DNA from: Bombus terrestris
Taxonomy: Eukaryota; Arthropoda; Insecta; Hymenoptera; Apidae
DNA length: 64,000 nt
Reading direction: 5' to 3'
Assembly (NCBI RefSeq): GCF_910591885.1
Contig: NC_063273.1
Span: forward strand, 13,236,501 to 13,300,500
The position numbers and the translations under genes are program-made. The notes under the pieces were generated by a model. The model was not told where the DNA came from. It did no database searches and saw only the letters and a program-made list of their open reading frames with translations. Shown piece by piece: positions 49,186 through 64,000 of this stretch; position 1 is the first letter of the stretch, and each line of letters begins with the position of its first letter.

Positions 49186-52100
49186 ACGTAATAGTACACA
49201 ACGTTATATGTTGTAACGTAATAGTACATAACGTTATACGTTGTAACGTAATAATACATAACGTTATACGTTGTAACGTAATAGTATATAGCGTTTTACG
49301 TCATATAGTGATCTAATATAACGTTATACGTTATAACGTAATAGTACATAACGTTATACGTTGTAACGTAATAGTATGTAACGTTAAACATCATATAGTC
49401 ATCCAATATAACGTCATACGTTCTAACATAATAGTACATAACGTTTCACGTTGTAATGTAATATTATATAACATAACACATCATATAGCGATCCAATATA
49501 ACGTTATACGTTATAACGTAATAGTACATAACGTTATACATTATAACGTAATAGTACATAACGTTATACGTTGTGACGTAATGGTATATAACGTTTTACG
49601 TCATATAGTGATCTAATATAACGTTATACGTTATAACGTAATAGTACATAACGTCATACGTTGTAACGTAATAGTATGTAACGTTAAACATCATATAGTC
49701 ATCCAATATAACGTCATACGTTCTAACATAATAGTACATAACGTTTCACGCTGTAACGTAATATTATATAACATTACACATCATATAGCGATCCAATATA
49801 ACGTTATACGTTATAACGTAATAGTACATAGCGTTATACGTTATTACGTAATAGTATTTAACGTTATACGTCATATAGTGATTCTAATATAGCGTTATAC
49901 GTTATAACGTAATAGTACATAGCGTTATACGTTATTACGTAATAGTATTTAACGTTTTACGTCATATAGTGATCTAATATAACGTTATACGTTATAACGT
50001 AATAGTACATAGCGTTATACGTTGTAACGTCATAGTATATAACGTTTTACGTCATATAGTGATCCAATATAACGTTATTCGATGTAACGTAATAGTATGT
50101 AACGTTATACATCAAATAGTGATCCAATGTAGTATTATACGTAATAACGTAATAGTACATAACGTAATACGTTGTAACGTAATAGTACATAACGTAATAC
50201 GTTGTAACGTAAAAATACATACGTTATACGTTGTAACGTAATAGTATATAACGTTTCACGTTATATAGTAATCCAATATATCATTATTCGATGTAACGTT
50301 ATAGTAAGTAACGTTATACATCATATAGTGATCCAATATAATGTTATACATTATAACCTAATAGATCATAACTTTATGCGTTATTACGTAATACTTTATA
50401 ACGTTAAACACCATATAGTGATCCAATATAACGTTATACGTTATAACGTAATAGTACATAACGTTATACGTTGTAACGTAATAGTATGTATCATTATACA
50501 TCATACAGTGATCCAATATAACGTTATACTTTCCAACATAATAGTACATAACGCTTCACGTTGTGACGTAATAGTATTTAATGTTACACATCATATAGTG
50601 ATCCAATAAAACGTTATACGTTATAACGTAGTAGTACATAACGATATACTTTATTACGTAATAGTATATAACGTTATACATCATATAGTGATCCAATATA
50701 ACGTTACACGTTATTATGTAATAGTACATAACGATATACATCATATAGTGATCCAATATAACGTTATACGTTATAACGTTATAGTATATAACGTTATACA
50801 TCATATAGTGATCCAATTTAACGTTATACGCTATAACGTAATAGTACATAAAGTTAAACGTTGTAACATAATAATACATAACGTTATACGTTGTAACGTA
50901 ATAGTATATAACGTATTACATCATATAGTGATCCAATATAACGTTACTCGATGTAACGTAATAGTATATAACCTTATACATCAAATAGTGATCCTATTAC
51001 ATCCTTATACATCAAATAGTGATAATATTATATGTAATAACGTAATAGTACACAACGTTATATGCTGTAACGTAATAGTACATAACGTTATACGTTGAAA
51101 CGTAATAATACATAACGTTATACGTTGTAACGTAATAGTATATAGCGTTTTACGTCATATAGTGATCTAATATAACGTTATACGTTATAACGTAATAGTA
51201 CATAACGTTATACGTTGTAACGTAATAGTATGTAACGTTAAACATCATATAGTCATCCAATATAACGTCATACGTTCTAACATAATAGTACATAACGTTT
51301 CACGTTGTAATGTAATATTATATAACATAACACATCATATAGCGATCCAATATAACGTTATACGTTATAACGTAATAGTACATAACGTTATACATTATAA
51401 CGTAATAGTACATAACGTTATACGTTGTGACGTAATGGTATATAACGTTTTACGTCATATAGTGATCTAATATAACGCTATACGTTATAACGTAATAGTA
51501 CATAACGTCATACGTTGTAACGTAATAGTATGTTACGTTAAACATCATATAGACATCCAATATAACGTCATACGTTCTAACATAATAGTACATAACGTTT
51601 CACGCTGTAACGTAATATTATATAACATTACACATCATATAGCGATCCAATATAACGTTATACGTTATAACGTAATAGTACATAGCGTTATACGTTATTA
51701 CGTAATAGTATTTAACGTTATACGTCATATAGTGATTCTAATATAGCGTTATACGTTATAACGTAATAGTACATAGCGTTATACGTTATTACGTAATAGT
51801 ATTATAACGTTTAACGTCATATAGTGATCTAATATAACGTTATACGTTATAACGTAATAGTACATAGCGTTATACGTTGTAACGTCATAGTATATAACGT
51901 TTTACGTCATATAGTGATCCAATATAACGTTATTCGATGTAACGTAATAGTATGTAACGTTATACATCAAATAGTGATCCAATGTAGTATTATACGTAAT
52001 AACGTAATAGTACATAACGTAATACGTTGTAACGTAATAGTACATAACGTAATACGTTGTAACGTAAAAATACATACGTTATACGTTGTAACGTAATAGT

Positions 52101-52905
52101 ATATAACGTTTCACGTTATATAGAAATCCAATATATCATTATTCGATGTAACGTTATAGTAAGTAACGTTATACATCATATAGTGATCCAATATAATGTT
52201 ATACATTATAACCTAATAGATCATAACTTTATGCGTTATTACGTAATACTTTATAACGTTAAACACCATATAGTGATCCAATATAACGTTATACGTTATA
52301 ACGTAAGAGTACATAACGTTATACGTTGTAACGTAATAGTATGTATCATTATACATCATATAGTGATCCAATATAACGTTATACTTTCCAACATAATAGT
52401 ACATAACGCTTCACGTTGTGACGTAATAGTATTTAATGTTACACATCATATAGTGATCCAATAAAACGTTATACGTTATAACGTAGTAGTACATAACGAT
52501 ATACTTTATTACGTAATAGTATATAACGTTATACATCATATAGTGATCCAATATAACGTTACACGTTATTATGTAATAGTACATAACGATATACATCATA
52601 TAGTGATCCAATATAACGTTATACGTTATAACGTTATAGTATATAACGTTATACATCATATAGTGATCCAATTTAACGTTATACGCTATAACGTAATAGT
52701 ACATAAAGTTAAACGTTGTAACATAATAATACATAACGTTATACGTTGTAACGTAATAGTATATAACGTTTCACATCATATAGTGATCCAATATAACGTT
52801 ACTCGATGTAACGTAATAGTATATAACCTTATACATCAAATAGTGATCCTATTACATCCTTATACATCAAATAGTGATAATATTATATGTAATAACGTAA
52901 TAGTA
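49186..52905. repeat. 1.86-kb tandem duplication in the satellite
   Basis: Two adjacent copies (about 49186-51040 and 51041-52905) share monomer order at an offset of 1854-1855 bp. For example, 50059-50241 matches 51914-52096 and 50328-50609 matches 52183-52464. Each copy ends with the CCTATTACATCC monomer type. Copies differ by scattered substitutions and 1-bp indels, for example at about 51800. Confidence 0.82.
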
Positions 52906-55900
52906 CATAACGTTATACGTTGTAACATAATAGTATATAACGTCTTACGTCATATAGTGATCTAATATAACGTTATACGTTATAACGTAGTAGTACATAA
53001 CGTTATACGTTGTAACGTAATAGTAAATAACCTTATACATCAAATAGTGATCCTATTACATCCTTATACATCAAATAGTGATAATATTATATGTAATAAC
53101 GTAATAGTACGTAACGTTATACGTTGTAACGTAATAGTATGTAACGTTATACATCATATAGTGATCCAATCTAACGTTATACTTTCCAACATAATAGTAC
53201 ATAACGTTTGACGTTGTAACGTAATAGTATTTAACGTTACACATCATATAGTGATCCAATAAAACGTTGTACGTTATAACGTAGTAGTACATAACGTTAT
53301 ACGTTGTAACGTAATAGTATTTAACGTTATACGTCATATAGTGATCCCAATAAAGCGTTATACGTTATAACGTAATAGTACCTAACGTTATACGTTGTAG
53401 CGTAATAGCATATAACGTTTTACGTCATATAGTGATCCAATATAACGTTATTCGATGTAACGTAATAGTATGTGACGTTATACATCAAATAGTGATCCAA
53501 TATAATATTATACGTAATAACGTAATAGTACATAACGTTATACGTTGTAACGTAATAGTACATAACGTAATACGTTGTAACGTAAAAATACATAACTTTA
53601 TTCGTTGCAACGTAATAGTATATAACGTTTCACGTCATATAGTAATCCAATACATCGTTATTCGATGTAACGTTATAGTATGTAACGTTATACGTTGTAA
53701 CGTAATAGTATGTAACGTTATACATCATATAGTGATCCAATATAACGTTATACGTTATAACGTAATAGTACATAACGTTATACATTATAACGTGATAGTA
53801 CATAACGTTATACGTTGTAACGTAATGGTATATAACGTTACACATCATATAGTGATCCAATATAACGTTATACGTTATAACGTAACAGTACATAACGTTA
53901 TACATTATAACGTAATAGTACATAACGTTATACGTTGTAACATAATAGTATATAACGTTATACATCTTATAGTGATCCAATATAACGTTATACGTTATAA
54001 AGTAATAGTACATAGCGTTATACGTTATTGCGTAATAGTATTTAACATTATACGTCATATGGTGATCCTAATATAGCGTTATACGTAATAACGTAATAGT
54101 ACATAACGTTATACGTTGTAACGTAATAGTATAAAACGTTTTACGTCATGTAGTGATGCAATATAACGTTATTCGATGTAACGTAATAGTATGTAACGTT
54201 ATACATCAAATAATGATCCAATATAATATTATACGTAATAACGTAATAGTACATAACGTTACACGTTGTAACGTAATAGTACATAACGTAATAGGTTGTA
54301 ACGTAAAAATACATAACGTTATACGTTGCAACGTATTAGTATATAACGTTTCACGTCATATAGTGATCTAATATAACGTTATACGTTGTAACGTAATAGT
54401 ATATAACGTTTTACGTCATATAGTGATGCAATATATCGTTATTCGATGTAACGTTATAGTATGTAACGTTATACATCATATAGTGATCCAATATAATCTT
54501 ATGCGTTATAACGTAATAGTACATAACGTTATACGTTATAACGTAATAGTACATAACGTTATACGTTGTAACGTAATAATACATAACGTCATACGTTGTA
54601 ACGTAATAGTATATAACGTTTTACGTCATATAGTGATGCAATATATCGTTATTCGATGTAACGTTATAGTATGTAACGTTATACATCATATAGTGATCCA
54701 ATATAACGTTATACGTTATAACGTAATAGTACATAACGTTATACACTATAACGTAATAGTACATAACGTTATACGTTGTAACGTAATGGTATATAACGTT
54801 ACACATCATATAGGGATCCAATATAACGTTATACGTTATAACGTAATAGTACATATCGTCATACGTTATTACGTAATAGTTTTTAACGTTATACGTCATA
54901 TAGTGATCCTAATATAACGTTATACGTTATAACCTAATAGTACATAACGTTATACGTTGTAACGTAATAGTATATAACGTTTTACGTCATATAGTGATGC
55001 AATATAACGTTATTCGATGTAACGTTATAGTATGTAACGTTATACATCATATAGTGATCCAATATAATCTTATGCGTTATAACGTAATAGTACATAACGT
55101 TATACGTTATAACGTAATAGTACATAACGTTATACGTTGTAACGTAATAATACATAACGTCATACGTTGTAACGTAATAGTATATAACGTTTTACGTCAT
55201 ATAGTGATGCAATATATCGTTATTCGATGTAACGTTATAGTATGTAACGTTATACATCATATAGTGATCCAATATAACGTTATACGTTCTAACATAATAG
55301 TACATAACGTTTCACGTTGTAACGCAATAGTATGTAACGTTATACATCATATAGTGATCCAATATAACGTTATACGTTATAACGTAATAGTACATATCGT
55401 CATACGTTATTACGTAATAGTTTTTAACGTTATACGTCATATAGTGATCCTAATATAACGTTATACGTTATAACGTAGTAGTACACAACGTAATACGTTG
55501 TAACGTAATAATACATAACGTTATACGTTGTAACGTAATAGTATATAACGTTTTACGTCATATAGTGATCTAATATAACGTTATACGTTATAACGTAATA
55601 GTACATAACGTTATACGTTGTAACGTAATAGTACATAACGTAATACGTAGTAACGTAAAAATACATAACGTTATACGTTGTAACGTAATAGTATATAACG
55701 TTTTACGTCATATAGTGATCCAATATAACGTTATTCGGTGTAACGTAATAGTATGTAACGATATACATCATATAGTGAACCGATATATCGTTATACGTTA
55801 TAACGTAATAGTACACAACGTTATATGTTGTAACGTAATAGTACATAACGTTATACGTTGTAACGTAATAATACATAACGTTATACGTTGTAACGTAATA

Positions 55901-58900
55901 GTATATAACGTTTTACGTCATATAGTGATCTAATATAACGTTATACGTTATAACGTAATAGTACATAACGTTATACGTTGTAACGTAATAGTATGTAACG
56001 TTAAACATCATATAGTCATCCAATATAACGTCATACGTTCTAACATAATAGTACATAACGTTTCACGTTGTAATGTAATATTATATAACATAACACATCA
56101 TATAGCGATCCAATATAACGTTATACGTTATAACGTAATAGTACATAACGTTATACATTATAACGTAATAGTACATAACGTTATACGTTGTGACGTAATG
56201 GTATATAACGTTTTACGTCATATAGTGATCTAATATAACGTTATACGCTATAACGTAATAGTACATAAAGTTAAACGTTGTAACATAATAATACATAACG
56301 TTATACGTTGTAACGTAATAGTATATAACGTTTCACATCATATAGTGATCCAATATAACGTTACTCGATGTAACGTAATAGTATATAACCTTATACATCA
56401 AATAGTGATCCTATTACATCCTTATACATCAAATAGTGATAATATTATATGTAATAACGTAATAGTACATAACGTTATACGTTGTAACATAATAGTATAT
56501 AACGTCTTACGTCATATAGTGATCTAATATAACGTTATACGTTATAACGTAGTAGTACATAACGTTATACGTTGTAACGTAATAGTAAATAACCTTATAC
56601 ATCAAATAGTGATCCTATTACATCCTTATACATCAAATAGTGATAATATTATATGTAATAACGTAATAGTACGTAACGTTATACGTTGTAACGTAATAGT
56701 ATGTAACGTTATACATCATATAGTGATCCAATCTAACGTTATACTTTCCAACATAATAGTACATAACGTTTGACGTTGTAACGTAATAGTATTTAACGTT
56801 ACACATCATATAGTGATCCAATAAAACGTTGTACGTTATAACGTAGTAGTACATAACGTTATACGTTGTAACGTAATAGTATTTAACGTTATACGTCATA
56901 TAGTGATCCCAATAAAGCGTTATACGTTATAACGTAATAGTACCTAACGTTATACGTTGTAGCGTAATAGCATATAACGTTTTACGTCATATAGTGATCC
57001 AATATAACGTTATTCGATGTAACGTAATAGTATGTGACGTTATACATCAAATAGTGATCCAATATAATATTATACGTAATAACGTAATAGTACATAACGT
57101 TATACGTTGTAACGTAATAGTACATAACGTAATACGTTGTAACGTAAAAATACATAACTTTATTCGTTGCAACGTAATAGTATATAACGTTTCACGTCAT
57201 ATAGTAATCCAATACATCGTTATTCGATGTAACGTTATAGTATGTAACGTTATACGTTGTAACGTAATAGTATGTAACGTTATGCATCATATAGTGATCC
57301 AATATAACGTTATACGTTATAACGTAATAGTACATAACGTTATACATTATAACGTGATAGTACATAACGTTATACGTTGTAACGTAATGGTATATAACGT
57401 TACACATCATATAGTGATCCAATATAACGTTATACGTTATAACGTAACAGTACATAACGTTATACATTATAACGTAATAGTACATAACGTTATACGTTGT
57501 AACATAATAGTATATAACGTTATACATCTTATAGTGATCCAATATAACGTTATACGTTATAAAGTAATAGTACATAGCGTTATACGTTATTGCGTAATAG
57601 TATTTAACATTATACGTCATATGGTGATCCTAATATAGCGTTATACGTAATAACGTAATAGTACATAACGTTATACGTTGTAACGTAATAGTATAAAACG
57701 TTTTACGTCATGTAGTGATGCAATATAACGTTATTCGATGTAACGTAATAGTATGTAACGTTATACATCAAATAATGATCCAATATAATATTATACGTAA
57801 TAACGTAATAGTACATAACGTTACACGTTGTAACGTAATAGTACATAACGTAATAGGTTGTAACGTAAAAATACATAACGTTATACGTTGCAACGTATTA
57901 GTATATAACGTTTCACGTCATATAGTGATCTAATATAACGTTATACGTTGTAACGTAATAGTATATAACGTTTTACGTCATATAGTGATGCAATATATCG
58001 TTATTCGATGTAACGTTATAGTATGTAACGTTATACATCATATAGTGATCCAATATAATCTTATGCGTTATAACGTAATAGTACATAACGTTATACGTTA
58101 TAACGTAATAGTACATAACGTTATACGTTGTAACGTAATAATACATAACGTCATACGTTGTAACGTAATAGTATATAACGTTTTACGTCATATAGTGATG
58201 CAATATATCGTTATTCGATGTAACGTTATAGTATGTAACGTTATACATCATATAGTGATCCAATATAACGTTATACGTTATAACGTAATAGTACATAACG
58301 TTATACACTATAACGTAATAGTACATAACGTTATACGTTGTAACGTAATGGTATATAACGTTACACATCATATAGGGATCCAATATAACGTTATACGTTA
58401 TAACGTAATAGTACATACCGTCATACGTTATTACGTAATAGTTTTTAACGTTATACGTCATATAGTGATCCTAATATAACGTTATACGTTATAACGTAAT
58501 AGTACATAACGTTATACGTTGTAACGTAATAGTATATACCGTTTTACGTCATATAGTGATGCAATATAACGTTATTCGATGTAACGTTATAGTATGTAAC
58601 GTTATACATCATATAGTGATCCAATATAATCTTATGCGTTATAACGTAATAGTACATAACGTTATACGTTATAACGTAATAGTACATAACGTTATACGTT
58701 GTAACGTAATAATACATAACGTCATACGTTGTAACGTAATAGTATATAACGTTTTACGTCATATAGTGATGCAATATATCGTTATTCGATGTAACGTTAT
58801 AGTATGTAACGTTATACATCATATAGTGATCCAATATAACGTTATACGTTCTAACATAATAGTACATAACGTTTCACGTTGTAACGCAATAGTATGTAAC

Positions 58901-59793
58901 GTTATACATCATATAGTGATCCAATATAACGTTATACGTTATAACGTAATAGTACATATCGTCATACGTTATTACGTAATAGTTTTTAACGTTATACGTC
59001 ATATAGTGATCCTAATATAACGTTATACGTTATAACGTAGTAGTACACAACGTAATACGTTGTAACGTAAAAATACATAACGTTATACGTTGTCAAGTAA
59101 TAGTACATAACGTTTTACGTCATATAGTGATCTAATATAACGTTATACGTTATAACGTAATAGTACATAACGTTATACGTTGTAACGTAATAGTACATAA
59201 CGTAATACGTAGTAACGTAAAAATACATAACGTTATACGTTGTAACGTAATAGTATATAACGTTTTACGTCATATAGTGATCCAATATAACGTTATTCGG
59301 TGTAACGTAATAGTATGTAACGATATACATCATATAGTGAACCGATATATCGTTATACGTTATAACGTAATAGTACACAACGTTATATGTTGTAACGTAA
59401 TAGTACATAACGTTATACGTTGTAACGTAATAATACATAACGTTATACGTTGTAACGTAATAGTATATAACGTTTTACGTCATATAGTGATCTAATATAA
59501 CGTTATACGTTATAACGTAATAGTACATAACGTTATACGTTGTAACGTAATAGTATGTAACGTTAAACATCATATAGTCATCCAATATAACGTCATACGT
59601 TCTAACATAATAGTACATAACGTTTCACGTTGTAATGTAATATTATATAACATAACACATCATATAGCGATCCAATATAACGTTATACGTTATAACGTAA
59701 TAGTACATAACGTTATACATTATAACGTAATAGTACATAACGTTATACGTTGTGACGTAATGGTATATAACGTTTTACGTCATATAGTGATCT
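52670..59793. repeat. 3.56-kb tandem duplication in the satellite
   Basis: Two adjacent copies (about 52670-56231 and 56232-59793) match at a constant offset of 3562 bp. Repeated landmarks are 53432/56994, 54153/57715, 54423/57985, 54994/58556 and 55715/59277. Differences are few, for example about 53717/57279 (TACATC/TGCATC), 54855/58417 and around 59060-59110. Confidence 0.88.
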
Positions 59794-62035
59794 AATATAA
59801 CGTTATACGTTATAACGTAATAGTACATAACGTCATACGTTGTAACGTAATAGTATGTAACGTTAAACATCATATAGTCATCCAATATAACGTCATACGT
59901 TCTAACATAATAGTACATAACGTTTCGCGCTGTAACGTAATATTATATAACATTACACATCATATAGCGATCCAATATAACGTTATACGTTATAACGTAA
60001 TAGTACATAGCGTTATACGTTATTACGTAATAGTATTTAACGTTATACGTCATATAGTGATTCTAATATAGCGTTATACGTTATTACGTAATAGTATTTA
60101 ACGTTTTACGTCATATAGTGGTCTAATATAACGTTATACGTTATAACGTAATAGTACATAGCGTTATACGTTGTAACGTCATAGTATATAACGTTTTACG
60201 TCATATAGTGATCCAATATAACGTTATTCGATGTAACGTAATAGTATGTAACGTTATACATCAAATAGTGATCCAATGTAGTATTATACGTAATAACGTA
60301 ATAGTACATAACGTAATTCGTTGTAACGTAATAGTACATAACGTAATACGTTGTAACGTAAAAATACATAACGTCATACGTTGTAACGTAATAGTATATA
60401 ACGTTTCACGTTATATAGTAATCCAATATATCATTATTCGATGTAACGTTATAGTAAGTAACGTTATACATCATATAGTGATCCAATATAATGTTATACA
60501 TTATAACCTAATAGATCATAACTTTATGCGTTATTACGTAATACTTTATAACGTTAAACACCATATAGTGATCCAATATAACGTTATACGTTATAACGTA
60601 ATAGTACATAACGTTATACGTTGTAACGTAATAGTATGTATCATTATACATCATATAGTGATCCAATATAACGTTATACTTTCCAACATAATAGTACATA
60701 ACGCTTCACGTTGTGACGTAATAGTATTTAATGTTACACATCATATAGTGATCCAATAAAACGTTATACGTTATAACGTAGTAGTACATAACGATATACT
60801 TTATTACGTAATAGTATATAACGTTATACATCATATAGTGATCCAATATAACGTTACACGTTATTATGTAATAGTACATAACGATATACATCATATAGTG
60901 ATCCAATATAACGTTATACGTTATAACGTTATAGTATATAACGTTATACATCATATAGTGATCCAATTTAACGTTATACGCTATAACGTAATAGTACATA
61001 AAGTTAAACGTTGTAACATAATAATACATAACGTTATACGTTGTAACGTAATAGTATATAACGTTTTACATCATATAGTGATCCAATATAACGTTACTCG
61101 ATGTAACGTAATAGTATATAACCTTATACATCAAATAGTGATCCTATTACATCCTTATACATCAAATAGTGATAATATTATATGTAATAACGTAATAGTA
61201 CATAACGTTATACGTTGTAACGTAATAGTATATAACGTCTTACGTCATATAGTGATCTAATATAACGTTATACGTTATAACGTAGTAGTACATAACGTTA
61301 TACGTTGTAACGTAATAGTAAATAACCTTATACATCAAATAGTGATCCTATTACATCCTTATACATCAAATAGTGATAATATTATATGTAATAACGTAAT
61401 AGTACGTAACGTTATACGTTGTAACGTAATAGTATGTAACGTTATACATCATATAGTGATCCAATCTAACGTTATACTTTCCAACATAATAGTACATAAC
61501 GTTTCACGTTGTAACGTAATAGTATTTAACGTTACACATCATATAGTGATCCAATAAAACGTTGTACGTTATAACGTAGTAGTACATAACGTTATACGTT
61601 GTAACGTAATAGTATTTAACGTTATACGTCATATAGTGATCCCAATAAAGCGTTATACGTTATAACGTAATAGTACCTAACGTTATACGTTGTAGCGTAA
61701 TAGCATATAACGTTTTACGTCATATAGTGATCCAATATAACGTTATTCGATGTAACGTAATAGTATGTGACGTTATACATCAAATAGTGATCCAATATAA
61801 TATTATACGTAATAACGTAATAGTACATAACGTTATACGTTGTAACGTAATAGTACATAACGTAATACGTTGTAACGTAAAAATACATAACTTTATTCGT
61901 TGCAACGTAATAGTATATAACGTTTCACGTCATATAGTAATCCAATACATCGTTATTAGATGTAACGTTATAGTATGTAATGTTATACGTTGTAACGTAA
62001 TAGTATGTAACGTTATACATCATATAGTGATCCAA
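59794..62035. repeat. Satellite block re-using the 1.86-kb and 3.56-kb units
   Basis: About 60208-61260 matches the 1.86-kb unit (offset about 10150 from 50059-51098, and 8295 from 51914-52965). From about 60838 to 62035 it matches the start of the 3.56-kb unit at offset 8295 (61727 against 53432). The same two units are thus chained again here. Confidence 0.75.
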
Positions 62036-64000
62036 TATAACGTTATACGTTCTAACATAATAGTACATAACGTTTCACGTTGTAACGTAATAGTATGTAA
62101 CGTTATACATCATATAGTGATCCAATATAACGTTATTCGATGTAACGTAACAGTATGTAACGTTATACGTTATAACCTAATACCACATAACGTTACACGT
62201 TGTAACGTAATAGTATATAACCTTATACATCATATAGTGAACCAATATATCGTTATACGTTATAACGTAATAGTACATAACGTTATACGTTGTAACGTCA
62301 TAGTATATATCGTTTTACGTCATATAGTGATCCAATATAACGTTATTCGATGTAACGTAATAGTATGTGACGTTATACATCAAATAGTGATCCAATATAA
62401 CGTTATACGTTATAACGTAATAGTACATAACGTTATACATTATGACGTGATAGTACATAACGTTATACGTTGTAACGTAATGGTATATAACGTTACACAT
62501 CATATTGTGATCCAATATAACGTTATACGTTATAACGTAATAGTACCTAACGTTATACGTTGTAACGTAATAGTATATAACGTTTTACGTCATATAGTGA
62601 TCCAATATAACGTTATTCGATGTAACGTAATAGTATGTAACGTTATACGTTATAACGTAATAATACATAACGTTATACGTTGTAACATAATAGTTTATAA
62701 CGTGTTACGTCATATAGTGATCTAATATAACGTTATACGTTATAACGTAATAGTACATAGCGTTATACGTTGTAACGTCATAGTATATAACGTTTTACGT
62801 CATATAGTGATCCAATATAACGTTATTCGATGTAACGTAATAGTATGTAACGTTATACATCAAATAGTGATCCAATGTAGTATTATACGTAATAACGTAA
62901 TAGTACATAACGTTATACGTTGTAACGTAATAGTACATAACGTAATACGCTGTAACGTAAAAATACATAACGTTATACGTTGTAACGTAATAGTATATAA
63001 CGTTTCACGTTATATAGTAATCCAATATATCATTATTCGATGTAACGTTATAGTAAGTAACGTTATACATCATATAGTGATCCAATATAATGTTATACAT
63101 TATAACCTAATAGATCATAACTTTATGCGTTATTACGTAATACTTTATAACGTTAAACACCATATAGTGATCCAATATAACGTTATACGTTATAACGTAA
63201 TAGTACATAACGTTATACGTTGTAACGTAATAGTATGTATCATTATACATCATATAGTGATCCAATATAACGTTATACTTTCCAACATAATAGTACATAA
63301 CGTTTCACGTTGTAACGTAATAGTATTTAATGTTACACATCATATAGTGATCCAATAAATCGTTATACGTTATAACGTAGTAGTACATAACGATATACTT
63401 TATTACGTAATAGTATATAACGTTATACATCATATAGTGATCCAATATAACGTTACACGTTATTATGTAATAGTACATAACGATATACATCATATAGTGA
63501 TCCAATATAACGTTATACGTTATAACGTAATAGTACATAACGTTATACGTTGTAACGTAATAGTATGTAACGTTAAACATCATATAGTCATGCAATATAA
63601 CGTTATACGTTCTAACATAATAGTACATAGCGTTTCACGTTGTAACGTAATATTATATAACATTACACATCATATAGTGATCCAATAAAACGTTATACGT
63701 TATAACGTAGTAGTACATAACGATATACTTTATTACGTAATAGTATATAACGTTATACATCATATAGTGATCCAATATAACGTTACACGTTATTATGTAA
63801 TAGTACATAACGATATACATCATATAGTGATCCAATATAACGTTATACGTTATAACGTAATAGTACATAGCGTTATACCTTATTACGTAATAGTATATAA
63901 CCTTATACATCATATAGTGAACCAATATATCGTTATACGTTATAACGTAATAGTACATAACGTCATACGTTGTAACGTCATAGTATATATCGTTTTACGT

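Larger units (their letters stand above)
38994..64000. repeat. 30-bp satellite array, right block
   Basis: This is 25 kb of uninterrupted 30-bp satellite with no gene or other insertion. Monomer types are the same as in the left block. It begins with the downstream part of tandem unit copy 2 and the truncated third copy. It then passes into segments related to the left block (3-8 kb), and from about 49.2 kb into large tandem duplications of 1.86 and 3.56 kb. Small register breaks occur, for example a 2-bp loss at about 50220 and 52075 (ACATACGTT) and a 2-bp gain at about 48380 (AATAAAATAC). The array runs off the right edge. Confidence 0.97.

Overview
This window is almost entirely a tandem satellite array from a eukaryote, most likely an insect. 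The array is interrupted by two near-identical copies of an R1-clade non-LTR retrotransposon. The insect call rests on the element: ORF1 ends in three CCHC-type zinc knuckles, and ORF2 carries an apurinic-like endonuclease, a reverse transcriptase and a C-terminal CCHC motif with no RNase H. That is the R1 architecture known from arthropods. I cannot name the species. No host gene, tRNA, rRNA, CRISPR array or prokaryotic feature is visible.

Layout. Positions 1-20572 are satellite. Element copy 1 is at 20573-26222. Satellite follows at 26223-33329, element copy 2 at 33330-38993, and satellite again at 38994-64000. The satellite (about 52.7 kb, 82% of the window) has a 30-bp monomer. The commonest form has a first half ATAACGTTATACGTT and a second half GTAACGTAATAGTAC. 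A diverged second type carries the motif CATATAGTGATCCAAT, and a rarer type carries CCTATTACATCCTTATACAT. Monomers are arranged in higher-order units from 120 bp to several kb, and these have been copied around the array many times.

The two retrotransposons are not independent insertions. A unit of about 12.76 kb (satellite + element + satellite) is tandemly duplicated: 14890-27646, then 27647-40417. A truncated third copy, 40418-43070, stops before reaching an element. Both elements have the same 15-bp target-site duplication, and an unoccupied paralogous copy of the insertion site survives at 12144-12158. Outside a (TA)n tract I found only three substitutions between the two elements, so the duplication is very young, or it is partly an assembly artefact.

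Element biology. The 5'UTR contains a TATA-like motif and a hypervariable palindromic (TA)n tract. ORF1 (614 aa, gag-like) and ORF2 overlap by ATGA, which suggests coupled termination-reinitiation. ORF2 is stopped by a UAG at codon 963 just after the zinc knuckle, yet the same frame stays open for 85 more codons with typical R1-like C-terminal character. Both copies share the UAG. No new multi-gene system is visible. The notable points are the satellite's dense palindromic CpG architecture, its stop-free frames on both strands, and the precisely resolvable insertion and duplication history.
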